A stretch of 64,000 nucleotides of DNA from Blastobasis lacticolella (Eukaryota; Arthropoda; Insecta; Lepidoptera; Blastobasidae): assembly GCA_905147135.1 (NCBI GenBank), contig LR990065.1, positions 1,798,001 through 1,862,000 of the forward strand, read 5' to 3'. The position numbers were made by a program, and so were the translations under genes. The notes under the pieces were generated by a model. It was not told where the DNA came from. It ran no database searches and saw only the letters and a program-made list of their open reading frames with translations. Below are positions 12,227 to 23,099 of the stretch, piece by piece. Positions within the stretch are counted from its first letter, which is position 1; every line of letters begins with the position of its first letter.

Positions 12227-12290
12227 TGATACCAAAATTTACCTTATTCTATGAGCAATACATTTTACTTTCATCTTGTTTTCTGTAGTG
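12227..12290. repeat. Fragment of the 204-377 MITE family
   Basis: GTGATACCAAAATTTACC, then TTATTCTATGAGCAATACAT, matches the complement of the left arm of the element at 204-377. Confidence 0.5.
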
Positions 12291-12573
12291 ACGGCGGTTG
12301 TAGTGACGACTGTTACGTTCGCTTAAGTTAAACACAGGATAGCTTGTAACGTACTGCCTGAATTCGCAGAGAGGCAACACTTAAGTAGTGGGCACAACTA
12401 CCTACATATACAACAGGTCATATCTACTCAGGTCTCAGGCTTGACATAACTACCTACTCAGACTTGACAGAGTTCTATCACCGGCAAACCTCGGCTCGGT
12501 TGCGCGGCATAATCGTCAATCTCAGCTTCACTTTCATACTCTTTGCCTCTTATTTTGCCAGGTATCGCTCGCT

Positions 12574-12790
12574 CGTGGAAAGACGAATTGAGGATGCTGA
12601 AGATCGGGCGAAGTGCAGAAGAAAGAGCAAGAAAGTGGACTCATAATCATTTATTCAGTCATCACAGGTACATAAAGGTGGTAATATAATAATGGTAGCG
12701 GCTCCATGATGCGCCTTAAAGCATACTAAATATTACATGTTTGTGGCAGAAGCCGGGATTGACTGCTCAGATGATGATGATCTCGCTCGC
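12574..12790 (+). mobile_element. RTE-like LINE tail, interrupted
   Basis: The frame EDAEDRAKCRRKSKK (ending near 12642) and the later AGAAGCCGGGATTGACTG plus GATGATGAT tail (12750-12785) are the two halves of one RTE-like 3' end, split by about 100 bp of unrelated AT-rich DNA. Confidence 0.55.
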
Positions 12791-13059
12791 TCGCTAAAGG
12801 CACCGGGAATGAATGTAAAGAGTTAGGCGGTAATCTTCAATCCAAGTCTTGCAGTCATTTTAGAGTAAGTACTTCTAAGAGAAAGAGGTCCTTTGACCGT
12901 AGCAGGGATTTTAAACATTGGTGTATCTAGGGATATTTTTCTGGGGAACTGGCCACTGAGGTGGCCGATGAAGCCGAGTTGAACCCAATGTACTGTCAGT
13001 GAGCACGATGAGTATCATAATTCATAAAAAGCTTTACCTTTTACGAGGGCGAATCCAGC

Positions 13060-13330
13060 ATTCAAGTTTGTCGAGCTCTATTTCTTTTTGAAGTTTTGGT
13101 ACCTATTTTGGCTCTTATAATCTGAATTGATTATGCGGCGGTGCGGGCGGAGAGTATGTTTAAAAAATTTGCGAGGGCCGCGTGCTCGTAATTTTGAGAA
13201 TGTTTGCGCGAAAGAGTTGGGGTGAACATAAAAGTACCTGACATAAACTAATGAATGAACGAGCTCGGAATATTTGGCATTTTGGCTGAAATTTGATGTA
13301 GGTACATTTGATGAAAATGCAATATGGTAT
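13060..13330. repeat. hAT-body-like repeat (GAGCTCG / GGCTCTTATAAT phrases)
   Basis: The phrases GTTTGTCGAGCTCTATTTC, TTTTGGTACCTATTTTGGCT and GAACGAGCTCGGAATATTTG match the interior of the hAT element at 2844-4090 and the block at 55480-55740. No intact ends are visible here. Confidence 0.45.
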
Positions 13331-13498
13331 CAGTCACTGGATCTGATGATGGAGACAGAAGGTGGGCACAGACACCATAACGCTTCGTCATCGCTATTGG
13401 GAGACACATCAGTAAGCGGCGAAGTCGTAGCGGTGCTGAAGTTTGCCTGTTCCTGTTCTTGGACTCTGCGTGCGTTGGCTGTATTTTATTATGTAATA

Positions 13499-13690
13499 CT
13501 AGCGGACCCGACAGACGTTGTCCTGTCTACACGTCTTTAATTTGAAAATTTCAAACTTTTTTTACAAAATTGTGAATCTAAACCATTCCCAGATCCCCTT
13601 GAACACACACAAAAAATTTGAGAGAAATTTGAGTCGTCTGAGAGAAGTTCAGTGACATACACACTCACAGAAGAATTATATATATAAAGA
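13499..13690 (-). mobile_element. Helitron-like element fragment (CTAG end)
   Basis: It begins CTAGCGGACCCGACAGACGT at its terminal end, read outward on the minus strand, and ends in an ATTATATATATAAAGATTA stretch. It is the same family as 29869-30076. A CTAG terminus next to T after a GC-rich stem is typical of Helitrons, but I see no helicase, so the class is inference. From 13700 to 14078 I recognise nothing. Confidence 0.5.
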
Positions 13691-14078
13691 TTAGTTCCCA
13701 GCGTGATTTGGCGCAAGCTTAAGCTATACGGGATTCGACATCAGAGACAATATCTACGGTATCGGCTATGGATAGGTACTAAGTTGAATTTTTATGTTGT
13801 GGAATAAAATAAATTGGTAAGCTCTGTATTTTGCATAGGTACCTAATAGACAGAACTAATATCGAGTCTGTAATACCTACATACAAAGCCCGCCCTACAG
13901 ACTATACAGTAGGTACATGGCTCGACCGCTTGTCGTGACCTACCACATGTGACACATGTCCACGCACCGGCTGCCGAGTGAGTCGCGACCACCATACTTA
14001 AATGGACCAGGGAAACCTTTTTTGTTACCTGTCCTGATACAGCCAGCAATAAAACTCATTGTTAAATTATTCAAGCAT

Positions 14079-15919
14079 TTAATCATCCTCGTAGTAAACA
14101 TCGTTATAGGTATTTTCGAATTCAAGTTTTGTTTTGTATTTCTTTAGTATTTTTTTGCATTGCGGTTCTGTAGTAGACCTGACCTTTGATTTTTTCGGTT
14201 TCTTAGTAAATATCGAAATTTTATCTTTAGTCAGTAAAGGACCTTTTCCTCGAATGTAACTGATAATATACGGCTTAGAAAGTAATGAGAGGTTAAACGT
14301 TGGAAACAGTGGGGAATGAAGGCTGTCCCCTTTCTTTTTTTGTGAAATCACGCTAGCGGTCTCTTTAATAATCTTGTTGGTAACAGGGTCTATACGGCCG
14401 CAGTCTATACAAGCGTAGATTTTGTTCGACTCTCGCATGATTCTTGAATAGATAATGTTATTCGATGAATTGATGATTCTGAATACTACTTGTTCCGGAC
14501 TTATCTGTAATGTAGATAAATGTAGGACTAGATAATAGATAATATTTCTATCGATTCGCACTCAATAAATAAAACACCGCAACATGAGGAAGAGGAAGCA
14601 GCTGAAAATAATTTTAAACCAATTTGAACTTGCCGCGTAAATTGTTTCAAATTGACAAATGTCCTTGTCTCTGCAAATGACAGAAAATCGTTCGGAAATG
14701 TTGCCACTGTAGGTTTTAGTGAAGTGCCACTTTGTGTAAATCGGATTGTCGTCGCAAGTACTCCTTAGTTCGGAAAAATGAATTTGTGCAGGACACGATT
14801 CATTTAGGTCCTTAAATTGTTTGACACTGGCTGCGCACAACTTATCTTCGTTTATTACAGAAAACAATTCGTATGGGCATGGTGGGAGGTCCTCTTCAAT
14901 TTCCTGTAACAGCGTAATTAACTTAGAAAACACAAAGTTTTGTAGATTAACAGTCTTTTCCTTTTTTGAAAATTAATTTGGTAGGTACTATAGAAAACAT
15001 TTAATTTTATATGGTATGTAGTTTTCCATTAATTCTACTTAATTAGGCACACTCTGTGGACCAACGTTTATTAGGCAGTGTGTCCACGGCGTCTGTCTCG
15101 CTGACAATAGTTTACTACGGAACCGATTTTAATGAAACAAAGCTTAGAACCATCTCGATTAAACTGGCTTTCAAATATAGAAAACCGCATTCAAATTGGT
15201 CTATCCGTTCAGGAGCTACGATGTCACAGACAGATTCACACGTCAAACTGATAACACCACTCTTTTTTCGTCGGGGGTTGAAAACGTGTAGATTTCTCTA
15301 GAACCTGTGTCATTCATTTGCCCTAATTTTAAAAAATCACACGAGAAAAGAAAAACACAATTACAGAAGGATTCGCCTACCTTACCTTCTTCGTATAAGA
15401 TTAGGTATAAAATATGGAGGTTTAGAAAAGTAGGAAGGTACTCACCCAAAACCCATTTCCGTGACAGGTTGCACATGTTGTATTTCCTATAACATTGTTA
15501 CACTTGTAGCAAATAATATTGATTTTACCATCCTCTCCAATAAATTCTCTCCAAGTTCTCCAATAAGTACCCCTCCGTTTATAAAAGTAGTTGTAACTTT
15601 TCATGGCCAGCAAATTTCTAAAATCTTCCTCGATTCCATTTATTTCATTCCATTGAGGATGTGACTTGAGTGCTTCAAAGTGTGGAATATCATTCTCGTA
15701 TACAGTATTTTTATTAGAATCTTTATTTTTCAATGGTTTATCTTCCGAGTTCGTCTTTTTATGTTCATGTGCTTCCTCTTTTAATCTGTTAAAATACTGA
15801 ACATGTAGCCGTTGACCAGGTTTAGTAGACATATCGTGATGCCCATGAACAAATGGGGTCTGTGTTAAATTACTTATTAATATGGATAAAATGAGATCCG
15901 CCGCTTTAAACATCGGCAT
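14079..15919 (-). CDS. Gene C: CxxC-motif protein, about 389 aa, three exons with a GC-AG intron
   Basis: Exon 1 is 15919..15446 (donor GTGAGT); exon 2 is 14903..14634 (acceptor CTGTTACAG); exon 3 is 14504..14079 (acceptor CTACATTACAG; TAA stop). All junctions are phase 0. The second intron, 14633..14505 (129 nt), starts GCAAGT rather than GT; every GT donor I tried nearby breaks the frame. If it is not removed, translation runs through a hydrophobic stretch (FKIIFSCFLFLMLRCFIY) and stops at a TGA at 14564..14562, giving 271 residues. The N-terminus has a short hydrophobic run (residues 6-16), a weak signal-peptide candidate. Exon 1 ends with CYKC..CATCHGNGF, a CxxC pair resembling zinc-binding DnaJ-type knuckles. 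Exon 2 has further cysteines (PPCPYE, CDDN, CRDKDIC). Exon 3 has CIDC and a lysine-rich C-terminus. I do not recognise the family. Intron 1 holds a repeat at 15056-15290. Confidence 0.65.
15056..15290. repeat. Dispersed repeat in intron 1 of gene C
   Basis: GAACCGATTTTAATGAAACA, CTATCCGTTCAGGAGCTACG and CACAGACAGATTCACACGTC form a dispersed repeat; part of it recurs inverted at 21445-21530 with CATTAAAATCGGTTCTGTAG. Confidence 0.5.
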
Positions 15920-16258
15920 TGCTGTGCCGTGTTCGACGTGCTACTGATAAGCAGTTGAACGCCACTTATTGCTATGTTCTAAGTAAGAACAAAGGTCTAT
16001 TTATAAACATTGCCTACAATCGATTCTTTATTTGGAATCCTTCACTTTACCTTTTTACTGTGTTGTGTAGTGCACATCACTAACAGTCTTATTGCATTTC
16101 AAATATTGGCAAATTTGAATTGCTATAATGGCAATACTGGTGCAAAAATCAAAACAAGATGGCACTTGGCACGAAAACAAACAGCTGATGCTATTGTCAT
16201 ATCTGATTCTGTCATAATCTACAAAAGTTACAAATTGTGAGAGAAATAAACAGTTATT

Positions 16259-16564
16259 TTATACAGTAAAGGACGAAATAGATGCATTGTTATTGTATAA
16301 AAATGTATTATATGCATTGTTGTCGTAAGGTCGTTGTCCGAAGTGTGAGCGAAGTTGAATGACATTTTGTTTGTCTTGTACCGAAAAATCATTCTCCACT
16401 GAAATGCTGGGGATGGCTGACGTTGTTCCAGTTTGTGATATGGAAAAGTTAATTCTTTGTTGTTTTAGTGTGTGAAAATTAAACTGTGGACGCGTTAACG
16501 ATGACCCTTTAAGTGACGAGCGTTTGTGATATTTTTTGTTGGTTATTTTTGTGATTTTGTGCAA
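16259..16564 (-). CDS. Uncertain ORF, 101 codons
   Basis: This is an open frame from ATG to TAA, rich in Asn, Ser and Gln, with no domain, signal peptide or membrane segment. It lies antisense to a stretch that ends in a good plus-strand splice donor at 16597, so it may be chance. It is listed only because it is too long to ignore outside repeats. Confidence 0.15.
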   Translation of the reverse strand: MHKITKITNKKYHKRSSLKGSSLTRPQFNFHTLKQQRINFSISQTGTTSAIPSISVENDFSVQDKQNVIQLRSHFGQRPYDNNAYNTFLYNNNASISSFTV

Positions 16565-16596
16565 GTGTTTATCACTTCTTTATTACCAACATATCG
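16400..16596 (+). other. Candidate noncoding first exon with donor at 16597
   Basis: ATATCG followed by GTGAGTACTT is a strong donor, just downstream of unique, non-repetitive DNA next to the 5' end of gene C. No coding frame leads into it. It could be the 5' UTR exon of a rightward gene, possibly gene D at 57.4 kb. The left boundary given is arbitrary. Confidence 0.25.
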
Positions 16597-17029
16597 GTGA
16601 GTACTTTTCCGTAATTTTCTCTGTGCATTCCTCGTGCGACCGATCGGCGCGAAGCAAAATTTAAAATATAAACAAAACCTTATTAGGCATGATACAAGTT
16701 CTGTCACTTGCAAAAACTATAATAAACTTTTACTCTTCAATAATAATAAGTAACCTATTATATAAAAATGCCAGTTAACAGTACAATCTTATGATTTATG
16801 CTTAGATTAGATTATTGCAATAGGTACTTAGTCTAGAAAAAAGTTAAATTTCTTCAGTCACCATGGTGAACTAATTCAAAAAGTTTAAACTTTTAACTAA
16901 GTAACAAGTTTAATCTTTTTGTTCGTTCCTTTATCTTGTCAAAGTCCAACAACAGAGAGTTATTTGCTCTGCTATGTGGCAACAGTGAAATATTACATGT
17001 AAAATAATATTTTATATTAGTGTAATATG

Positions 17030-17150
17030 CCCTCTGGCCATGTGGAGTGACAATTAACGATAAGCTGGTGGATGCTGCATGTGGTGCATTAGCACTCATT
17101 GGGAGAAGCCTATGTCCAGCAGCAGACTAATATAAACTGATGATGAGTGT
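17030..17150 (+). mobile_element. Retroelement tail fragment (TGATGATG end)
   Basis: GGAGAAGCCTATGTCCAGCA, then GCAGACTAATATAAACTG and ATGATGAG, match the common lepidopteran RTE-type 3' tail. The neighbouring stretches 16600-17030 and 17150-18310 are AT-rich with nothing I recognise. Confidence 0.5.
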
Positions 17151-18314
17151 TATATTACAAATTACACACTTTAAAATTAGAACATTGTACCTTTTAATAA
17201 ATTAGTTTTATGTCCCAGTCTTAACCACACAAATATATCCTATGGGGGCAACAAACTGAAACTGGTGTTTAAACTCTTTGAAGAAGCATGCTATAGGGTT
17301 AGAATGCTGCACTGTGAACATTGTTGCTTGTATATAATTCAATTATTACAAGTGTAACTTATGGCTGTGACATAAGAGAATTACAATCAATTAAATAACT
17401 ATATATACCTAGTTTTGTATATACTGTTAGGAATATTATTCGGATTATAACATTTACTGGTGTGGTCTGGCACAGAATAGCTCGATGTTTGTCTTGCTTA
17501 GTCCTCTAGAATATACAAGAACAAATGCAAACGTGTTGACATCATTGAATCTTGAAGTTTGTGCAAGTGGAGACCCAACTCTAAATTGTTATCCTGGGGT
17601 TACATTGGAACGGACAGTTGTTGTGTACTCGTATATTAAGTAAGATTGACTCTACATAGAACTTCGGAATGAATCAATCATAAATAATGTTGGCATACAG
17701 CCAAATAATTGTTCACCATCCGATACTGATTTGAACCACTGCACTCCAACTGAAATTTCCAAATGCTTCTCTAACGCTGGAGAAGGCATAATGCCAGATT
17801 GCCTTGGCTTTTTGCCCAAAAACAATATGCTTTTTTGTCATTTCATGGAACTTCTTTGTCTGTCATTTGGAATTTTCAGAATGTGAGTCACAGCATAGGT
17901 AAATATAGTATATCTACTGGGCATTACCCAGTTACAAAGGGGGTTTCCATTTGAGATAAATTTATAGATAAAATTTCAAGATAAAGGACATTGTAGTTAG
18001 AGGGAAGTTCAGTACAACAAAAGTTGGGACAATTGCTAGTGTTCTTAGGAAATATATCAATGATAACAGTACTTAACTCCAAATCCTCATAGAACGGAAT
18101 CTATGTATCTTGGACAATTATCAAAAATATCCCTCCAAGGTCTAATATTAATAAAAAAAAAATTTTTTTTCATATTATTTTAATTATGATGGCTTTTAAC
18201 TTGACAAGTACAATAAAATATTATATTTGTGTGAAATTAAAGTACCCCATTATATATATCCTATGTTGAATGATAGGTGTTTCCAATAGAGATACATGAA
18301 CAAACAATTTTTTA

Positions 18315-18509
18315 TCCTACTTCCTTACTAATATTATAAATGAGAAAGTTTGTAAGGATATATGCTTGGATGTTTGTCACTCCTTCACGCAAAAACAGAT
18401 TTTGATGAAATTTAGCATTTAGGCTACAATTTGTCCCGAAATTCAATGTGGTTTTCGCGGGAAAGGTTCTGAAACGTTATAACCCAATTTTACGCGGACG
18501 AAGTCATCA
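18315..18509 (+). mobile_element. Helitron-like family III fragment
   Basis: CTTACTAATATTATAAATGA, CTCCTTCACGCAAAAACAGA, GGCTACAATTTGTCCCG and ACGCGGACGAAGTC are successive landmarks of a very common lepidopteran repeat, also at 20490-20661 and 26300-26770. Next to it (18508-18560) is a SINE-B 3' end fragment, and 18868-18915 has a Helitron-like family II scrap. Confidence 0.5.
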
Positions 18510-18934
18510 TAATCATCTTGGCGTTATGTGCCGGTTGCGCCCACGCACGACTCGCGAGGGGGGTCCTCCTTACTTTGTTACGCGAACAAAGTCGCGGCGT
18601 AACTATTCTAATCAGTGACTGCGTCAAAAGCTTGTTGTTTTCTTGGCGCTAAACCCATAATACGGATTTGTTGACTCCTGAACGTGCTGAAACCATGCCC
18701 TTGTCATAACACACACAAGGTACACCAAACAAAGGATATTACGTACATTGTAACACGGTTTCCATTCAAAGCATAGACTAACAAACGGTGGCACACCCTG
18801 TTTACTTTTAGGCATGTTTTGCTTGCTCTCTTCATCCTGTAGCTATCTCGCTCGCCGCTATCATTATCACTACATGTTATAAAACAAAGTCCCACGCCGC
18901 GTCTGTCTGTCAGCATTTTTTTTTAGTTAGACTA

Positions 18935-19352
18935 GATCCAGGCATTTGACCGCCATCTCATTTGCCTAATGGCTCTCTCTGTGGACAAGCGAATTTGACA
19001 TAAAAAATCTTACACCACTCTATATTGGTAGTCGTTATAGCCAGTGGGCAACGTAGATGACGTTGTGTAGAATTTTCTTATGTAAAATTCTGTTGCCAAC
19101 TGAGTTAGCGCTGGTGGTAAGGGACGATGATGCCGTTGATGGAGCATGCCTGTCTCGAAACAGCCTTTTCGCTCCAGCCTTGAAGGCGTCTAGATTATAA
19201 TGATCAGGGAACGCACTCGCAGGCAACGCGTTCCATTTCTTAGCCGTACGCATTATAAAGGTTGAACCAAAGCGGCTCGTGCGGATGGCTGGAAGATCCA
19301 CGACATAAGGATGAAGCGCTCGCCCGGATCGCGTCTCCCGATGGCGGGGCAG
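18935..19352 (-). mobile_element. Jockey/CR1-like LINE 3' end with a nested insertion
   Basis: On the minus strand it encodes the degenerate reverse-transcriptase C-terminus ([40 protein letters not shown]). Compared with 62750-63057, an extra 130 bp (about 18968-19106) separates the GACCGCCATCTCA and CTGGTGGTAAG parts. That insert matches, inverted, the block at 36753-36880 (GTTGGCAAC, CGTCATCT, CACTGGCTATA). Confidence 0.7.
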
Positions 19353-19416
19353 GGCCGGCGGAATGAGGTCGTGCATCTAGTTTGCACATTCCGAAATGCA
19401 ACTTGTAAAAGATCGT

Positions 19417-19580
19417 CAGACGCACAACCCTGTCTATCTGTCTGTCTGTTCACGATAAACTCAAAAACAACTGAACGGATTTTAATACGATTTTGACCAA
19501 TAGACGTGGATTCATGAGAAAGGTTGAGGTGTATAATTTGTTAAAGTTGCTACCCGTGCGAAGCCGGGGCGGGTCGCTAG
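19417..19580 (+). mobile_element. Helitron-like element, 3' end CTAG
   Basis: It contains CAAAAACAACTGAACGGATT and ends CGTGCGAAGCCGGGGCGGGT..CTAG followed by T. The terminal GC-rich stem and CTAG-T end are Helitron-like. There is no coding capacity. Confidence 0.5.
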
Positions 19581-19659
19581 TACAGTCGGCTGCAGAGTTC
19601 TGTCCCCCCCCCCATATATGCTAGGGGGGGTGGGTCCAGTCACTCTGCAGCTGACTGTA
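19581..19659. mobile_element. Short foldback MITE (TACAGTCGGCTGCAGAG)
   Basis: TACAGTCGGCTGCAGAGT at the left and its near-complement ACTCTGCAGCTGACTGTA at the right enclose a C-run and a G-run. It is 79 bp and abuts the CTAG end of the Helitron-like element; the ends are compatible with a TA target. Confidence 0.6.
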
Positions 19660-20040
19660 CATACCAAAGTGGGTCTTCCATTACAGGTTGTGATTAATTA
19701 ATTTCGGTAGTTCGTGGAACTCTTGTCCAATAGGCTGGCCAACCGTCCTGTAATTTACAGGACTCCCGTTTTCAGCTATCATTTTGTCCACCTATTTTAA
19801 TGATAACCTAACCGACAGAAAAAGTCGGATAACCTTAAGCTTATTTAAACACTTTTTTTTAACTATGTAACACCTTAAATTTGTGTTATTCGAAACTTAC
19901 ATGTATTTTATAGGAAAGGTACACAGTTTCAAACAAAATGTATATTTCGCGAATTTCGACGCTAGTCTAGATCCGTAGATAAGATACACTCAGTACGTAT
20001 GTATCTACGGCTTTTGTGTGCCGCCCGCCGCCGTAATCAC

Positions 20041-20238
20041 TACATAGTATAAAACAAAGTCGCTTTCTCTGTCCCTATGTCCCTTTGTATGCTTAAATCT
20101 TTGAAACTACGCAACGGATTTTGATGCGGTTTTTTTTAATAGATAGAGTGATTCAAGAGGAAGGTTTTTAAGTAAGAAAAAAAGGGTAGGTAAGGGTAAA
20201 ATAGGTGTACGCGTACGAAGTCGCGCCGGGTCCACTAG
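20041..20238 (+). mobile_element. Helitron-like family II copy, CTAG end
   Basis: It runs from ATAAAACAAAGTCGCTTTCT through CTACGCAACGGATTTTGATG to ACGAAGTCGCGCCGGGTCCA and CTAG, followed by T. Several copies in both orientations occur in the window. The DNA from 19660 to 20040 is unassigned. Confidence 0.5.
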
Positions 20239-20318
20239 TTAAAAATATAAGCCATTTATAGATAACGTCGAGTTAGTCGCTAACATACGAATCTTACTAT
20301 TCTCACCATCTAGATGCA

Positions 20319-20428
20319 TTACGCTGTATAAAATAAGGTCGCTTTCAGATGAGCGAGCGATCTGACCTTAGTCGGACGTGGTCGGGTCCTCCGCGCGTTC
20401 GAAAGCGACCTTATTTTATACAGCGTAA
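20319..20428. mobile_element. MITE with perfect 28-bp terminal inverted repeats
   Basis: Positions 20319-20346 and 20401-20428 are exact complements (TTACGCTGTATAAAATAAGG start). The unit is 110 bp. It interrupts a CGTAAGGAT..CAACTGCAACTGACGG repeat that is also seen near 56565-56605. Confidence 0.7.
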
Positions 20429-20489
20429 GGATCAACTGCAACTGACGGGTGGCCGGCTCCAGGCAAACCGCAGCGTCTAATAGTAGTTT

Positions 20490-20661
20490 TACTCCTTCAC
20501 GCAAAAAGTACTGAACGGATTTTAAAGAAATTTGGCAGTAATGTAGATTATAACCCAGAATAGCACACAGGCTATAATTTATCCCGGGAGTTATTGTGGT
20601 TCCCACGGGATCGGGTCCGGAACGTAAAACCGAATTCTACGCGGACGAAGTTGCGGGCAAA
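20490..20661 (+). mobile_element. Helitron-like family III copy
   Basis: It has the landmarks CTCCTTCACGCAAAAAGTAC, AACGGATTTTAAAGAAATTT and ACGCGGACGAAGTTGCGGGC. From 20662 to 21110 there is AT-rich DNA with a TTTATTTATTTATTGC patch resembling a LINE 3' UTR. Confidence 0.5.
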
Positions 20662-21113
20662 AGGTCTCGTATTTTTTCTTAAATCCTATAGATAATTTAA
20701 GACAACAAGATCTGTAAACAGTACACAGGGCTGGTCACCCTATGTCTATGGCTGTCTACGTACAGTACAGAACACAGTAGTAGGTAAGTAATTACATAAT
20801 AAATGCTCGTAATGACAGATACTCAAGTTTATCGATGTGGAGGTCTGTGTCAAGGCTGAATGCGGGATCCGCCCAAACACGAGTCATTGTCATCATAACG
20901 AATTCAGCTGCTTTGTTTTTATTTATTTATTGCAAACTTAACAGCTATTACATCTAGTTGTATATTAATATAAATACAAACTTATACAGCCAATTACCAA
21001 GTTTGACACATTACATTTTAAATTATACCGTGATTATAACAAGAAGGAATGATTAAAAATATTATTATTTCATGAATCTACTGGTATGAATGCACTAGAG
21101 GATATCAGGGTAT

Positions 21114-21126
21114 TGTGTGCGTGCGT

Positions 21127-21211
<85 letters not shown>

Positions 21212-21291
21212 TTTGTGCGTGCGTGCGTGTGTGTGCGCGTGTGTGTGTGTGCGTGTGCGTGCGTGCGTGCGTGTGCGTGTGTGTGTATGTA
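21114..21291. repeat. (GT)n microsatellite with GTGC interruptions
   Basis: About 178 bp of TG dinucleotides. The core is pure and both sides carry GTGC variants. The long Cys/Val frames across it are repeat artefacts. Confidence 0.95.
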
Positions 21292-21439
21292 ATATTGTGT
21301 GGTGTATGTTGTTATTCTGCTCTATTAAGCTTCAGTATGAAACAAGGGCAAGTTTTATTAACTTTTTGACGTTTCTGTGTGTTTGTGTATGAGTGTATGT
21401 GTGTTGCTGCGGCATCGTAGCTGCCGTAAGGATGGCTCA

Positions 21440-21720
21440 ATTCGGTGCGATTTTCTATATGTGAAAGCCAGTTAAATCGAGATGGTACTTAGCTTTGTTT
21501 CATTAAAATCGGTTCTGTAGTTCAGAAAATATTGGAGTACAATGTAATGAATTTGGTCTGTGGGTTCGCGACGTTTTTTTGAAGGCTTGAATGTCGGAAC
21601 TTGGGAACAATGCTGCAGGGAGTTCATTCCACAATAGCGAAATCCTCCACTTACGTGGAGAAAGCTCGTGTCCAACAGTGGATAGTAATGGGCTGTAGAC
21701 TAGATTATCCCACATCATCG
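21440..21720. repeat. Two joined dispersed repeat fragments
   Basis: 21445-21530 is the complement of part of the gene C intron repeat. 21560-21720 (GAGTTCATTCCACAATAGCG, GAGAAAGCTCGTGTCCAACA) is another retroelement-derived piece. Confidence 0.4.
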
Positions 21721-21782
21721 AAAAGTCGTAAGTTTGGATCGAAAAAACAACAACTTTCCCCTTTCCCCGAACGCGCCAGTGG

Positions 21783-21935
21783 CCCTAGCACAAGTGTGTC
21801 CGCGACAAAGCTCGCGCCGCGAGAGAGCGTTTGTCTCTTTCTCTCAAAACTAAGACGAAAGGGATAGCAATACCTATGTCGCGCTCTTTCTCGCTTATCG
21901 CGCGCGAGAGCAACTTGTGCTGGTCCAACAGGTTG
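21783..21935. mobile_element. Foldback MITE (CTAGCACAAGTGTG / CACAAGTTGC)
   Basis: The ends CTAGCACAAGTGTGTCCGCG and CGCGCGAGAGCAACTTGTG are inverted copies, with GCGAGAGAGCGTTTGTCTCT and CGCTCTTTCTCGCTTATCGC inside. Related pieces are at 22755-22850 and 23100-24935. From 21936 to 22584 I recognise only an AATAATAATAATCAGTTTAT retroelement-end-like patch near 22052. Confidence 0.5.
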
Positions 21936-22584
21936 CGCCATGCGCATACGCAGACCAACGTTTTTTAGGTCTCAAAAACCACTACTATCGCTACAAAATG
22001 GCATAATTCTTTTACTCGATGATGTAGAATAACCCCCGGTTCCCTCACAGTCTAATAATAATAATAATCAGTTTATTTCAGGCTGAAAATATACAGATTT
22101 ACATATAATTCTTAAAACACTATGTGGATGTGTTGTAAAGATTGAATTTTAAAAACGTGACTTACTTCGCATCATCTGGATGAGCTCGCTTTATCTTTGC
22201 CCCGAAATCTTAGCGCACAGCAAGTCTAGAAACAAAAAAATCTAATTGTTTCATTATACTGGACTGTTCACAATGTAGCCCATTAACATATTTTGCGTCG
22301 GACCATTATTTGAATAATAGTCAGTCTACAGGTAGATTTGCTAAATGTTTTTGTTAGAAAAACACCATCTTTGCTCTATTGGCAGCTGCAATGTGATCTG
22401 TTTACTCCCATAAGGCCTGCCTTGTGTGTATGTAAGCGTATAACCCGCGTCATGAAAGAAGAGACTTGTCAAATGGCAGTGGAGGGGATTTCCCGCAGGT
22501 AATCGTATACAGCGCAAGTCGAACCACGTCACCCGCCAAGTTGCTTCTAGTTGTAACCATGTTTGAGCGCCGATGTCCTAATGA

Positions 22585-22745
22585 TAGCTAGCGGGTCCGA
22601 CTTGTAAGCGAGAGGTGTCGTGTTCATTCCCCAGTGCCAATGCCTTTTTCTAAGTTATGTGCATACATTAGTGCAACCTGTACAGGCGACTGAATGTGTA
22701 ACCGTGATCCAATCTGGTCAGGTTTCCTTGTTGACAGGATTATTC
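22585..22745 (+). mobile_element. SINE-B partial copy
   Basis: It starts in the tRNA-like head (GGGTCCGACTTGTAAGCGAG) and runs through CTAAGTTATGTGCATACATT and GCGACTGAATGTGTAACCGT to TCTGGTCAGGTTT. Confidence 0.65.
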
Positions 22746-22754
22746 TGTAGTTAG

Positions 22755-22850
22755 AATTACCTGCAGGGCTAGTGCAAGTGTGCTTTCGCGCGCGATAGGC
22801 GATAAAGGCGCGACATAGATATTGCTATCTCATTCACTTTAGTATTAAAA
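22755..22850. repeat. Fragment of the CTAGCACAAGTG MITE family
   Basis: AGGGCTAGTGCAAGTGTGCT, CGCGCGATAGGCGATAAAGG and CGCGACATAG match one arm of the elements at 21783 and 24829. Confidence 0.5.
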
Positions 22851-22861
22851 AAGAAAATTCG

Positions 22862-23099
22862 CGGGCAAATTCACACAGCGCCATCTAGCCCCAAACTAAG
22901 CAAAGCTTGTACTGTGGGTGCTAGCTAACTGACATACTACTTAAATACTTTTACATACATACTTATTATACATAGAACACCCAGACCCGTAACAGAAATT
23001 AAAATTCATCATTTCAATTTCTGCCCGGCCGGGAATCGAACCCGGGACCTGTTGCGTGGCAGACCGGCATGTTGACCATTGAACCACTCAGGTATTGAG
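22862..23099 (-). mobile_element. SINE-G copy with Gly-tRNA-like head
   Basis: On the minus strand it begins CCTGAGTGGTTCAATGG (box A-like), then CTGCCACGC and CCCGGGTTCGATTCCCGG (an excellent box B and T-arm), resembling a tRNA-Gly. An unrelated body follows, ending in GTTTGGGGCTAGATGGCGCT. A second long copy is at 51530-51728. The tRNA part cannot fold as an intact tRNA, so this is not a tRNA gene. Confidence 0.7.

Noticed and set aside
14079..14564. Selenocysteine or stop readthrough at the TGA of gene C
   Set aside because: No selenocysteine-insertion element is evident, and a GC-AG intron removes the TGA in phase; splicing is the simpler reading.
21086..21392. Long Cys/Val/Arg open frames across the GT tract
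   Set aside because: They are translations of a (GT)n microsatellite in three frames, with no coding signal.
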